Assembly: GCF_000411975.1 (NCBI RefSeq)
Contig: NZ_ASXG01000152.1
Location: forward strand, 1 to 33,846
DNA from: Amycolatopsis orientalis DSM 43388
Lineage (GTDB): Bacteria > Actinomycetota > Actinomycetes > Mycobacteriales > Pseudonocardiaceae
DNA length: 33,846 nt
Direction: 5' to 3'
The notes beneath the pieces were generated by a model that was given only the letters and a program-made list of their open reading frames with translations, had not been told where the DNA came from and made no database searches. Position numbers and translations under genes: made by a program. Within the stretch, counting starts at the first letter, position 1. Each line of letters opens with the position of its first letter. Shown one piece after another: positions 9,457 to 17,346 of this stretch.

Positions 9457-9480
9457 CCGCCAGCGAACCGGTGTTGGCGG
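9457..9480. promoter_or_regulatory. Candidate LysR binding dyad
   Basis: CCGCCA-N12-TGGCGG is an inverted repeat lying 17 bp upstream of the LysR start and 58 bp before the divergent SDR start. Its spacing is close to the T-N11-A layout of LysR sites. Assignment to the adjacent LysR is inferred. Confidence 0.5.
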
Positions 9481-9538
9481 ACCCCGTCCGGCGCGCGCCA
9501 CGATCGGAGGCGCAGGAAACCACTGGAGGGATTGCTCG

Positions 9539-10381
9539 ATGACCGAGGAGACCGACGGCCGCGTCTGGCTGATCACCGGGTGCTCGAGCGGCTTCGGCCG
9601 CGAACTCGCCCTGGCCGCGCTGGCGGCGGGGGACCGGGTGCTCGCGACCGCCCGCGACCCGAAGACGCTCGCCGACCTCGTCGAGTCCGGCGGCGACCGG
9701 GTGCGCACGGCCGCGCTGGACGTCACCGATCCGGCGCAGATCGACGCCGCGGTGCGGGCGGCGCTGGAGGAGTTCGGCCGGATCGACGTGCTGGTCAACA
9801 ACGCCGGCCACGGGTCGGTCGGCGCGGTCGAGGAACTGACGATGCCGGAGCTGCGCGAGGTGCTGGAGGTGATGTTCTTCGGCGCGGTCGCGCTGACCAA
9901 GGCGGTCGTCCCGCTGCTGCGGGAACAGGGGAGCGGCACGATCGTGCAGATAAGCTCGAACGGCGGCCTGCTCGCGCCGCCCGCGTTCGGCGCGTACTGC
10001 GCGGCGAAATTCGCGCTGGAGGCCGTCTCCGAGGCGCTCGCGGCGGAGGTGGGCCCGCTCGGGGTCAAGGTGCTGATCGTGGAGCCGGGCGCGTTCCGCA
10101 CGTCGTTCGGCGGCGCGGCGTTGCGCCGTTCCCGCGTGATCGACGCCTACGCCGAAACGACCGCGGCCACCCGCGCGCTGGTCGAGGGGCTGGACGGCAC
10201 CCAGGCCGGGGACCCGGCGAAAGCGGCGGCGGCGATTCTCCGCGCGGTCGACGCGCCGGACGCCCCGCTGCGGCTCGCGCTCGGAAACGACGCGGTGGAC
10301 TCGATCCGCGGCAAGATCGCCGCGCTGACCAAGGACCTCGACTCCTGGGAGGCGGTCAGCCGGGCGACCGCGCTGGACTGA
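9539..10381 (+). CDS. Short-chain dehydrogenase/reductase (SDR)
   Basis: A 280-residue SDR with TGCSSGFG at about 13-20, the NNAG motif, SSNGG carrying the catalytic Ser, and YCAAK as the Tyr-x3-Lys pair. The C-terminal lid (about 195-280) includes GDPAKAAAAI, shared with the SDR at 5696-6550, so the two are paralogues. ATG 9539 is preceded by GGAGGG at a good distance. It is divergent from a LysR gene that probably controls it. It ends just before a 34-bp perfect palindrome that should terminate transcription. The substrate is unknown. Confidence 0.9.
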   Translation: MTEETDGRVWLITGCSSGFGRELALAALAAGDRVLATARDPKTLADLVESGGDRVRTAALDVTDPAQIDAAVRAALEEFGRIDVLVNNAGHGSVGAVEELTMPELREVLEVMFFGAVALTKAVVPLLREQGSGTIVQISSNGGLLAPPAFGAYCAAKFALEAVSEALAAEVGPLGVKVLIVEPGAFRTSFGGAALRRSRVIDAYAETTAATRALVEGLDGTQAGDPAKAAAAILRAVDAPDAPLRLALGNDAVDSIRGKIAALTKDLDSWEAVSRATALD

Positions 10382-10383
10382 AA

Positions 10384-10417
10384 GCCGGGTGGCCGCCCGC
10401 GCGGGCGGCCACCCGGC
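10384..10417. terminator. Bidirectional terminator hairpin
   Basis: A 34-bp perfect palindrome with 17-bp arms (left arm starts GCCGGGTGG) sits between the convergent stops of the SDR (10381) and the GH55 gene (10423). There is no T-run, as is common in actinomycete terminators. It can serve both directions. Confidence 0.85.
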
Positions 10418-10422
10418 CCGGC

Positions 10423-12237
10423 TCACGGATAATTCGGGACGTTGACCGGCTTGGTGCCGTCCGGCGTCACGTCGCCGGTGTCGTTGACGACGTGGGTGAT
10501 CGTGCCGCGGTGGTTCAGCGACACGGTGAGCAGGCTGTGCAGCTTCACCCCGCTGTTCTGCGGCACTTCGAACGCGTGATAGCTCGAAACCGCCGGGTTG
10601 GTGTCGAAGAAGCAATAGCTGCCCAGGCCCCACGCCTCGTGCGAGGTCACGTCCGGGCCGACCTGGTACGCGGCGTACCCGGCGGTGCCGGGCGCGGAAT
10701 TCCACGAGGCCTGATCCGGGACGTCGTAAGGCATTTCGTTCTGGAAGAAGATCGTCTTGCCGTGCTGTCCGTTCCACACCACCTGGAACTTCTGGTAATG
10801 CTCCACGAACAGCCCGGTGGCGGTCACGTTGTCGCCGTTGACGAGCACCCCGGTGTCGGCGGTGTTCGTGGTCCAGCCGACGGTGCCGCTGTCGCCGTGG
10901 TCGGCCCGCCAGGCCCAGACGTGGTCGACGATCGTGTCGTCGCTGTTCACGACCAGGCTGGTGGTGGCCTTCCCGGCCAGATCGCCGCCGACGCGGAAGA
11001 ACACGTCCTGCAGCGACGTCGGATTCGCCGAGTGGCTCGTGTGCTCGCCGCTTTCGCCGACGGTCAGCAGGGATGGCGAATTCCGCGTGCCCGCGTCGAA
11101 CAGCAGGCCCTTCACCCGCACACCGTCCACATCGGACACATGCATCGCGTCGACGCCGTTGTCCGGGATCAGCGTCGGGTAGCCGATGCCGAGCACCGTC
11201 GTGCCCGGGCGGGTGACGTTCAGCGTCTGGTCGAGGTGGTAGGTGCCGGGGGTAAAGAACAGGTTGCAGCCGGAGTCGAGGGAGCTGTTGATGCTCTCCG
11301 CGGTGTCGCCGGGCTTGACGACGCGGAACTGGCTCATCGGCACGGAATCGCCGGGCGTGCCGCCGTTCGCCCAGCTCGGCCCGGACGCGTTCGTGCGCAG
11401 GGACGGCAGGAAGACGCGGTAGTTGCCGCTGTCGTCCACGTACAGGTACGGCACGTCACGCGACACCGGCGTGGTGTCGAGCGTCGTTTCCGGCGGGTTC
11501 GGGAAAGTGGTGGCCGGCGCGCCGGTGGTCCCGGAGAAGACCATGTTCCACACGCCGCCGTCCCAGCTGCCCAGCGCCGAATCCCGCGTGTACCACTGCT
11601 GCTGCGAGACCGACGCGGCCTGGCCGGACACGCGGGTGTCGGCGACGTAGCCGCCGCTCGCGTAGCCGTAGCTGGCCGGGAACAGCTGCAGCCCGCCCTT
11701 GATGTCCATCCGGCGGAACGGCGCGGCCTGCGACACCGCCCACCGGTCGCTGCCGCTGGAGGGCGTGACGGCCAGGTTCTCCGCCGAACGCCAGAAGTTC
11801 TGCAGCGCCGAGCCCTGGTCGGACTCGTTGAAGGCGTCCACGGTGATGTCGCCGTTGATCTGGACGTCGTCTGGATTCTGTCCCAGGCCGGCGACCGAGG
11901 TGTAGAAGCCGACGTTGTCGTGCACCGCGTAGGCGCCCGGCTTGAACAGATGCGCGACGCGGCCCGAACCGAACTGCGCGGTCTGGGTGTCCTTCTGCGC
12001 CTCGAAGTCCTTGTCCAGCTGCGCCTGGATCGTCGCCGAGGGCATTCCCGGGTCGAAAATGTGCACGTTCGGCCCGAAGTCCGGCTGATCGGACTGGCCG
12101 GTGCAGCCCGCCGCCCCGGACGCTGGGGCCGCGGCGGCGGGGACGGCGAGCCCGGCTGCGGCCAGCAGGGCCAGCGCGGCCAGTGCGGGTCCGCGGGATC
12201 GGGACGGCCGCCCGGGTGGTCGATGAGTCCGGTTCAC
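10423..12237 (-). CDS. Secreted GH55-type exo-beta-1,3-glucanase
   Basis: A 604-residue exported right-handed beta-helix protein. The signal region (about 1-37) is basic then Ala/Leu-rich. Two beta-helix halves follow, with motifs typical of streptomycete GH55 enzymes: FKPGAYAV, FYTSVAGLG, NFWRSAENL, WAVSQAAPFRRM, SQQQWYTRDS and GWTTNTA. Length and acidic residues match the characterised Streptomyces enzyme SacteLam55A (from memory about 605 residues, with Glu480 and Glu502 important); the equivalents here are Glu479 in FVEHYQK and Glu501 in FQNEMPYD. Databases often mislabel this family as adenylyl cyclase; nothing cyclase-like is visible. The start is GTG 12237 behind GGAGGTG. It likely releases glucose from laminarin-type glucans, alongside the GH16 enzyme. 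Confidence 0.85.
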   Translation of the reverse strand: MNRTHRPPGRPSRSRGPALAALALLAAAGLAVPAAAAPASGAAGCTGQSDQPDFGPNVHIFDPGMPSATIQAQLDKDFEAQKDTQTAQFGSGRVAHLFKPGAYAVHDNVGFYTSVAGLGQNPDDVQINGDITVDAFNESDQGSALQNFWRSAENLAVTPSSGSDRWAVSQAAPFRRMDIKGGLQLFPASYGYASGGYVADTRVSGQAASVSQQQWYTRDSALGSWDGGVWNMVFSGTTGAPATTFPNPPETTLDTTPVSRDVPYLYVDDSGNYRVFLPSLRTNASGPSWANGGTPGDSVPMSQFRVVKPGDTAESINSSLDSGCNLFFTPGTYHLDQTLNVTRPGTTVLGIGYPTLIPDNGVDAMHVSDVDGVRVKGLLFDAGTRNSPSLLTVGESGEHTSHSANPTSLQDVFFRVGGDLAGKATTSLVVNSDDTIVDHVWAWRADHGDSGTVGWTTNTADTGVLVNGDNVTATGLFVEHYQKFQVVWNGQHGKTIFFQNEMPYDVPDQASWNSAPGTAGYAAYQVGPDVTSHEAWGLGSYCFFDTNPAVSSYHAFEVPQNSGVKLHSLLTVSLNHRGTITHVVNDTGDVTPDGTKPVNVPNYP

Positions 12238-12267
12238 GTGGGGACACCTCCGCCGGTAGGGAATTTG

Positions 12268-12343
12268 CCAACCAGTTTGTGGTTGGCCACAACAAATTAA
12301 ACGCCCAGCTCGGCACCGTCGGTCACAACTCGGTCACAGTTGT
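12268..12343. promoter_or_regulatory. Divergent GH55/GH25 control region with two dyads and a phased direct repeat
   Basis: The 230-bp gap between the divergent GH55 and GH25 genes is locally A/T-rich. CCAACCA-GTTTG-TGGTTGG (12268-12286) is a perfect 7-bp inverted repeat, overlapping a second one, TTGTGG-TTGG-CCACAA. Downstream, TCGGTCACA occurs twice exactly 11 bp apart (12319 and 12330), and ACAACT-CGGTCAC-AGTTGT (12325-12343) is a further dyad. Operators or activator sites for one or both hydrolases are likely; the regulator is not identified. Confidence 0.5.
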
Positions 12344-12467
12344 CTGGACCACTGGTGCGCATTCCGGCTATCGGAATCTCGTTCACGTCCGGGTGACGCA
12401 GCCAGCCTCGCGCCGCGTCGTGCCCCAAGATGACCTTGGACCTGCTGCCGTGAAGATCGGAGTCTCG

Positions 12468-13310
12468 GTGACCCGGACAGCGACGGACAAACCCTGGCGG
12501 CTGGGCTTCGCCGCCGCGGCGTCGGCCTTGGCGATGGCATGCGGCGTCGCGACCGCCGGACCGGCCGCGGCCGCGGACTACTCGAAAGCCGGCGAAAATG
12601 TTGCCGGTTCACAAATTCTGCGGCACGAGGGCGTGCGAAGCGGGACCCCGCGGTTCGACCCGGCGGCCGGGCAGACCCTCGGCCACGACGTGAGCGGCCA
12701 CCAGGGCACGGTCGACTGGGGCCAGGCCGCGGGCGCGGGCGCCCGGTTCGCCTACGTCAAGGCGACCGAGGGCACCGGCTTCGTGAGCCCGCAGTTCGAC
12801 CAGCAGTACAACGGCGCGCACGACGCGGGCCTCATCCGCGGCGCGTACCACTTCGCCCGCCCGGACGTCTCCAGTGGCGCAGCGCAAGCCGACTACTTCA
12901 TCGCCCACGGCGGCGCGTGGCGCGGCGACGGCACGACGCTGCCGGGTGCGCTGGACATCGAATACAACCCCTACGGCGACGCCTGCTACGGCAAAAGCCA
13001 GGCCGACATGACCGCGTGGATCGCCGACTTCACCCGCCGGTACCTGGCGAAAGAGCGCCGCAGCGCGATCATCTACACCTCGACGTCCTGGTGGAAGCTC
13101 TGCACCGGCAACGCGGACGGCTTCGGCGACACAAACCCGCTGTGGCTCGCCCGGTACGCCCCGGACATCGGCGAACTGCCCGCGGGCTGGGACAAACAGA
13201 GCATCTGGCAGTTCTCGCGCACCGGCAGCCTGCCCGGCGACCAGAACTACTACAACGGCCCGATGAACCGCGTGCAGGCGCTCGCCCGGGGCGGAGGTTC
13301 GTCGGCGTGA
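12468..13310 (+). CDS. Secreted GH25 lysozyme (N-acetylmuramidase)
   Basis: A 280-residue GH25 muramidase that cleaves the MurNAc-GlcNAc bond of peptidoglycan outside the cell. A signal peptide covers about 1-36 (FAAAASALAMACG, then AGPAAAA). Catalytic-face motifs are DVSGHQG (Asp74), AYVKATEGTGF, and ALDIEYN with Asp163 and Glu165. IIYTSTSWW and the C-terminal IWQFSRTG strand fit the family barrel. The frame is open upstream to 12183, inside the divergent gene and control region. GTG 12468 is preferred because GGAG sits 5 nt ahead; GTG 12450 is an alternative. It may serve wall remodelling or attack on other bacteria. Confidence 0.9.
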   Translation: MTRTATDKPWRLGFAAAASALAMACGVATAGPAAAADYSKAGENVAGSQILRHEGVRSGTPRFDPAAGQTLGHDVSGHQGTVDWGQAAGAGARFAYVKATEGTGFVSPQFDQQYNGAHDAGLIRGAYHFARPDVSSGAAQADYFIAHGGAWRGDGTTLPGALDIEYNPYGDACYGKSQADMTAWIADFTRRYLAKERRSAIIYTSTSWWKLCTGNADGFGDTNPLWLARYAPDIGELPAGWDKQSIWQFSRTGSLPGDQNYYNGPMNRVQALARGGGSSA

Positions 13311-13360
13311 TCGCCTGAAAAGCCGTACCGGGAGGGGTCCGGGCGTAGTTGGATCGCCGG

Positions 13361-14719
13361 GTGACTTTCGCGATCGGACTCTTCGACCTCTTCGCCTACG
13401 CGATCCCGGGCGCCCTGCATTTGGCAGTCCTGGCCTACGTCGCCGGCCGGCTGCACTGGGTCGACCTGGCCGCCGTCGCGCGCGGACCGGGCGTGGTCGT
13501 GGTGATCGGGATCGTGGTGGCCAGCTACCTGCTCGGATACCTGGCATACCCGCTGGGCGCACGGGTGTCGAGGTGGCTGCCGCGGCGGCGGAAGCGCAGC
13601 GCGCGGGAGGAGTTCCTGCGGCGGAATCCCTCGGCGCGCGGGTGCGCGTTCGTCGAGGCGGACTCGTTCCTGCTGCTTTCGGCGCTGCAACTGCACGACG
13701 CTGACGCGGCGATGGAGGCGACGCGCGTGCGCACCACCGGGCTGATGCTGCGCAACTCCAGCCCGGCGATGGCGTTCGGATTCGTGGTGTCGGCGGTCGA
13801 GTTGATCGCCGGGCCGCATCGGGTGTTCGCGGCGTGCGCGGCGGCACTGTTCGCGGTGGCGTGCCCGGTGCTGGTCGCGCAGAGCCGGCTGCTGACGCAT
13901 TGGGCGGGCGTGAAGACGCTGGAGCTGAGTTTCTGGGTGCCGGAGGTGAGGAGACTTTGGCGGCGCGGCGAAAGACGGAGTGATCGCGGTGGGCGAGATC
14001 GTCGAGGGCGCCGGCGGGAGGGTCTTCTCTCGCCGGACAATGCGGAGCCACCGACCCTGGTTGCGGCGCAGCGTCGGGCCGTCATTGCCGGAGACGCCGA
14101 AATCCCGGCCACGAAATTCTCGCGGCCGGGACTCCGCAATGGACCCGCTCAGCGCCCCCGGAACCGCGCGGCCAGTGCCGCTACCGGGGACCTCCGGCCG
14201 CGCAACGGGACCTCGCCCGAAGTGATGTCCGCCAGCAGCGTCGCCACCGTCTCGCGGGCGCACGTCCGGTTCGCGCCGATTCCGCCCGACGGGCCGCGCT
14301 TGATCCAGCCCACCACATATTCCCCGGTCCGGCCCTCGACGCGGCCCGCGGTGTTCGGGATGGTGCCGGTGGCGTCGTCGAAGGGGAGTCCGGGCACCGG
14401 ACGGCCCCGGTATCCGACGGCACGCACGACCTGCCCCGCCGCGATCTCGACCGGTCCGGAAGGGCCGTCGACCCGCAGGCCGCGCACGTGGCGGTCGCCG
14501 GTGAGCTCCAGCGGCGCGGAGTGGAAGCGCAGCACGATCCGGCGCGGGCCGTCCGCGGGAGGGGCGGTCCAGTCGATCGTCTCGCGGTCCACGTCCCGCA
14601 GCAGCGCGGCTTTTCCGGCGCCCGCGTCGATCGCGGCGGTGGTGCGCGGGTCCTCGGCGTCGACGACGAGCGGCACGGAAGGCCGCTGCGCCAGCGCGAT
14701 CAGCTCAGGCGAGGTGTAG
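13361..14719 (+). CDS. Unrecognised membrane protein; 3' end doubtful
   Basis: No family recognised. Roughly the first 205 residues look real: hydrophobic segments near residues 2-29 (FAIGLFDLFAYAIPGAL), 45-66, 132-150 and 155-180, separated by an Arg-rich stretch (RRRKRSAREEF). The frame then runs on without a stop to 14719, crossing the fprB terminator (14104-14130) and 571 nt of antisense fprB sequence. That Arg/Pro/Ser-rich tail looks like shadow coding. A one-base shift near 13975 would meet a TGA at 13981, giving a natural protein of about 207 residues. The start is uncertain: GTG 13361, or TTG 13349 behind GGAGGGG. The end coordinate given is the first in-frame stop, not an endorsed terminus. 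Confidence 0.5.
   Translation: MTFAIGLFDLFAYAIPGALHLAVLAYVAGRLHWVDLAAVARGPGVVVVIGIVVASYLLGYLAYPLGARVSRWLPRRRKRSAREEFLRRNPSARGCAFVEADSFLLLSALQLHDADAAMEATRVRTTGLMLRNSSPAMAFGFVVSAVELIAGPHRVFAACAAALFAVACPVLVAQSRLLTHWAGVKTLELSFWVPEVRRLWRRGERRSDRGGRDRRGRRREGLLSPDNAEPPTLVAAQRRAVIAGDAEIPATKFSRPGLRNGPAQRPRNRAASAATGDLRPRNGTSPEVMSASSVATVSRAHVRFAPIPPDGPRLIQPTTYSPVRPSTRPAVFGMVPVASSKGSPGTGRPRYPTARTTCPAAISTGPEGPSTRRPRTWRSPVSSSGAEWKRSTIRRGPSAGGAVQSIVSRSTSRSSAAFPAPASIAAVVRGSSASTTSGTEGRCASAISSGEV
14104..14130 (-). terminator. Hairpin downstream of fprB
   Basis: CCCGGCC-N13-GGCCGGG lies 19 bp past the fprB stop on the minus strand. It is the likely terminator of the diiron oxygenase-fprB operon. No T-run is present. 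Confidence 0.5.
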
Positions 14720-15651
14720 GCGGCGTCTTCCGGGCCCCGCCGGGCCAGCAGCACTACCTCGCGGACCTTGCTGGAGCGCAAGCGTTCCAGCGCGTGCGGG
14801 GCGATGGCGGTGCCGTCGAGATCGTCCGGGTCGGCGGTGAGGATGCGGGCGACGTCCAGGGCGACGTTGCCGGTGCCGATCAGCACCACCCGCTCCGCGG
14901 AGAGGTCGACCGCGTGCGCGGGGACGTCCGGGTGGCCGTTGTACCAGGCGACGACCGTCGTCGCGGCGAGGCTGCCGGGCAGCTCTTCGCCGGAGAGGCC
15001 GAGGGTGCGCGCGGAAGACGCGCCGACCGCGTAGATCACCGCGTCGTGCCGTTCGGCGAGTTCGTCCGCGGTCACGTGGCGGCCCACCTCGACGCCGAGC
15101 TTCAGCTTCAGCCGCGGGTGCTGGTGGAACCGCGAGAAAGTCTCGCCGATCCGCTTCGTGTCCGGGTGGTCCGGGGCGACGCCGAAGCGCACGAGACCGC
15201 CCGCGACCGGCAGCCGGTCGATCAGCGTGACGCGTGCGTTGGTGTGCAGCAACAGGTCTTCCACCGCGTACATCCCGGCCGGGCCGGTGCCGACGACGGC
15301 CACGTCCGCGGGCTCGAGGTCGCTCGGGATTTCCCGGTCGAACTTCGGCGGGCCCCAGCGATGGAAGTTCGGCGCCGGGCTGGCGGCGGCCGGCGGGCGG
15401 TCGGCGAAAAAGTCCGCGTTGATGCCCGCGTACACCTTCATCGAGTCGGTCAGCAGGTCCACCGGGAAGATCGCGTCGACCGGGCACGCGTCGGCGCACG
15501 CGCCGCAGTCGATGCAGGACGCCGGGTCGACGTAGAGCATCTCGGTGGTGCCGAAGTCCGGCTCGTCCGGCGTCGGGTGGATGCAGTTGACCGGGCAGAC
15601 CGACACGCACGTCGCGTCGTTGCAGCAGGTCTGGGTGATCGCGAAGGCCAT
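14149..15651 (-). CDS. fprB: Ferredoxin-fused ferredoxin/NADP reductase (FprB-like)
   Basis: A 500-residue electron-transfer protein. The N-terminal two-cluster ferredoxin domain (about 1-65) has Cys9/10, 15, 19 and 23 and Cys46, 49, 52 and 56 (CIDCGACADACP). A glutathione-reductase-like FAD/NADPH domain follows (GTGPAG at 121-126, GTGNVALD for NADPH, C-terminal GWIKRGPSGGIGAN), as in adrenodoxin reductase. The domain order and the opening ITQTCCNDATC closely resemble mycobacterial FprB, though this protein is shorter. It should move electrons from NADPH through FAD to Fe-S clusters. ATG 15651 begins one base after the stop of the diiron oxygenase gene (TGA-C-ATG), so the pair is one operon and the oxygenase is the obvious electron acceptor. 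Confidence 0.93.
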   Translation of the reverse strand: MAFAITQTCCNDATCVSVCPVNCIHPTPDEPDFGTTEMLYVDPASCIDCGACADACPVDAIFPVDLLTDSMKVYAGINADFFADRPPAAASPAPNFHRWGPPKFDREIPSDLEPADVAVVGTGPAGMYAVEDLLLHTNARVTLIDRLPVAGGLVRFGVAPDHPDTKRIGETFSRFHQHPRLKLKLGVEVGRHVTADELAERHDAVIYAVGASSARTLGLSGEELPGSLAATTVVAWYNGHPDVPAHAVDLSAERVVLIGTGNVALDVARILTADPDDLDGTAIAPHALERLRSSKVREVVLLARRGPEDAAYTSPELIALAQRPSVPLVVDAEDPRTTAAIDAGAGKAALLRDVDRETIDWTAPPADGPRRIVLRFHSAPLELTGDRHVRGLRVDGPSGPVEIAAGQVVRAVGYRGRPVPGLPFDDATGTIPNTAGRVEGRTGEYVVGWIKRGPSGGIGANRTCARETVATLLADITSGEVPLRGRRSPVAALAARFRGR

Positions 15652-15652
15652 G

Positions 15653-16570
15653 TCAGATCAGATTCGCCCGCTTGTAGAACACCAGCGCCGGCTTGGTGAG
15701 CAGCCCGCACGAGCCGAGGAACTCCATCAGCCCCGCACAGCTCGACCGCATCATCGACTTGTGGTGCTCGTTGGCCTTCGCCTCGCGCACCGCGCGCTCG
15801 GTGTCCAGCCCCGCGTTCTTGTACACGTCGCGGTTGACCATGCTGCTGACGATGAAGTACGACGCGATCGCGATGACCAGCGCGTTGATCTGGCGGCGCA
15901 CGGCGCCCGCGCCCTCCAGCTGCTCGCGCGTCTCCTCGCGGGCGAACTTCATGTGCCGCGACTCTTCGACGACGTGGATGTTGTTGATGGTCCGCACGAA
16001 CGGGACCACGCGCTCGTCGCGCATCCAGTCGCGCTGCATCACGTCGAGCACCTCTTCGGCGACCAGGATCGCCGCGTACGCCGCTTCGCCGCCCGCGACC
16101 GCCTTGAAGACGCGGCCCAGCTCGACGGCCAGCCGGCGCGGCCGGTACGGGGGAGCGCCCAGCTTCTGCGCGCCGCGGGCGAACATGATCGAGTGCCGGC
16201 ATTCGTCGGCGATCTCGGTGAGCGCCCACTGGAACGCCGGGTCGGTCGGGTCCTTGGCGTAGAAATCGCGCAGCACCATCTGCTGCAGGATCATCTCGAA
16301 CCAGATCCCGGTGCTCGCGACCGACGCCGCCTCCTGGCGCGTCAGCTCCTTCTGCTGCTCCGGGGTCATCTCGGCCCAGTAGCTCGTGCCGTAGAGCGTG
16401 CTCCACTCCGGGCTGGCCCCGTGGAAGTCCTTGTCCAGCGGGGTTTCCCAGTCGACCTCGGTGGCCGGGTCGTAGGACAGGGTCGCGGAGGAGTCGAGCA
16501 GCCGCTGCGCGGTCTCGTGCCGGCCGGACGGGGCTGCTTCCGGTGCTCGCTGCACGTCGGCGCTGGTCAT
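15653..16570 (-). CDS. AurF-family diiron oxygenase
   Basis: A 305-residue all-helical protein of the AurF (p-aminobenzoate N-oxygenase) family. Likely iron ligands are Glu92 in WFEMILQ, Glu123/His126 in ECRH, Glu172/173 in AEEVLD, and Glu202/203 with His206 in EESRH. AurF itself oxidises an arylamine to a nitroarene, but many family members are of unknown function. I recall the neighbourhood of a member beside fprB in mycobacteria (Rv0885-Rv0886). ATG 16570 is used rather than ATG 16591 because AGGGAGGA precedes it. A hydrophobic stretch near 229-245 (NALVIAIASYFIV) may contact membrane or lipid. A perfect 17-bp palindrome upstream suggests tight repression. The substrate is unknown. Confidence 0.88.
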   Translation of the reverse strand: MTSADVQRAPEAAPSGRHETAQRLLDSSATLSYDPATEVDWETPLDKDFHGASPEWSTLYGTSYWAEMTPEQQKELTRQEAASVASTGIWFEMILQQMVLRDFYAKDPTDPAFQWALTEIADECRHSIMFARGAQKLGAPPYRPRRLAVELGRVFKAVAGGEAAYAAILVAEEVLDVMQRDWMRDERVVPFVRTINNIHVVEESRHMKFAREETREQLEGAGAVRRQINALVIAIASYFIVSSMVNRDVYKNAGLDTERAVREAKANEHHKSMMRSSCAGLMEFLGSCGLLTKPALVFYKRANLI

Positions 16571-16615
16571 TCGGTCCTCCCTGAGCGACATTGGTTAGGC
16601 GTTACCGCGATTCAC

Positions 16616-16632
16616 TGTTACCTAAGGTAACA
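16616..16632. promoter_or_regulatory. Perfect palindromic operator upstream of the diiron oxygenase-fprB operon
   Basis: TGTTACCT-A-AGGTAACA is a perfect 17-bp palindrome, 45 bp upstream of ATG 16570. An extra GTTACC half-site at 16601-16606 stands 16 bp from the first arm. It fits a TetR-type operator. No TetR gene is adjacent, so the regulator is probably encoded elsewhere. Confidence 0.7.
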
Positions 16633-16764
16633 CCTATCTGGCCGTATCGCGAGAGGCGCCGGCGAACCGCGTGTCGCCCGTTCGGGCAACCGGCCCGAAA
16701 AAGGGCCGCTGACCTGGCAGGATGAGCCCAGATTCGCTTCCTGACCCCCGGAGGAACCGCCGTC

Positions 16765-17346
16765 GTGACGCAACCGCCGCAGCCGTATCCCGGCGCCGAG
16801 CCGCAGGAGTACTCGCCGTTGCCGCCCGCTTACGGCGGGCAAGCCCCGTACAGCGGCCAGTTCCCGGCGCAGCCGCCTCCCGCGCCGACCGCGTACTTCG
16901 GCGCGACTGCCGTCGCCGTGGCGACGTTGTCCTCGGTCATCGGCCTGGTCGGCACGATCGGCGTCGTCGTGGCCGTGATCCGGATCGTCGGCAATCCGTC
17001 CTCGTCCAGGCTGCTGCCCACCGGGATCGTCGGGGCGCTGTACCTGGCGATCGCGGCACTGGCGGTCGCCGGCGCGATCGGCCTGTTCAAGCGTTCTCCG
17101 GCGGGCCGGATCTGCGTGCTCGCCGGCAGCGGCCTGGCGGTGCTGGACATCGTCGTCTTCATGCTCGTCGGCCTCGGTTCCGGTTTCGTCCGGAGGAGCA
17201 CGCCGCCGACGCTGCAGATGACGTTCCCGAGCGGGCTTCTGTGGCTGATCGTCCCGGTCGCCGCGATCGTGCTGGCGGCGCACCGGGCGACCGGCGCGTG
17301 GCTGCGGCCGAAAACTCCGCCGATGCCGTACCAGCCGGGCTGGTGA
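16765..17346 (+). CDS. Small four-helix membrane protein with proline-rich N-terminus
   Basis: A 193-residue protein of unrecognised function. Residues 1-42 are rich in Pro, Gln, Tyr and Gly (TQPPQPYPG, YSGQFPAQPPP), a cytoplasmic tail common in actinobacterial membrane proteins. Four hydrophobic helices follow at about 46-74 (VATLSSVIGLVGTIGVVVAV), 87-110, 117-135 and 154-172. The C-terminus is short and Pro-rich. The start is GTG 16765 behind GGAGG. Its TGA overlaps the GTG of the acetyltransferase gene (GTGA, 17343-17346), so the two are co-translated. Confidence 0.8.
   Translation: MTQPPQPYPGAEPQEYSPLPPAYGGQAPYSGQFPAQPPPAPTAYFGATAVAVATLSSVIGLVGTIGVVVAVIRIVGNPSSSRLLPTGIVGALYLAIAALAVAGAIGLFKRSPAGRICVLAGSGLAVLDIVVFMLVGLGSGFVRRSTPPTLQMTFPSGLLWLIVPVAAIVLAAHRATGAWLRPKTPPMPYQPGW

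Noticed and set aside
10423..12237. Database-style name adenylyl cyclase for this protein
   Set aside because: No cyclase domain is visible; beta-helix motifs and two Glu at the GH55 positions support a glucanase.
9532..12300. A 922-codon open frame spanning the SDR, the palindrome and the GH55 gene
   Set aside because: It is out of frame with the SDR, passes through the terminator palindrome and is antisense to a well-supported GH55 gene. No recognisable domain.
12183..12467. N-terminal extension of the GH25 protein by up to 95 residues
   Set aside because: It would start inside the divergent GH55 gene, cross the regulatory dyads and bury the signal peptide.
16691..16708. CGGCCC-GAAAAA-GGGCCG hairpin
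   Set aside because: It lies between two divergent starts, where a terminator has no obvious job. The 6-bp stem could arise by chance in GC-rich DNA, so it is not called.
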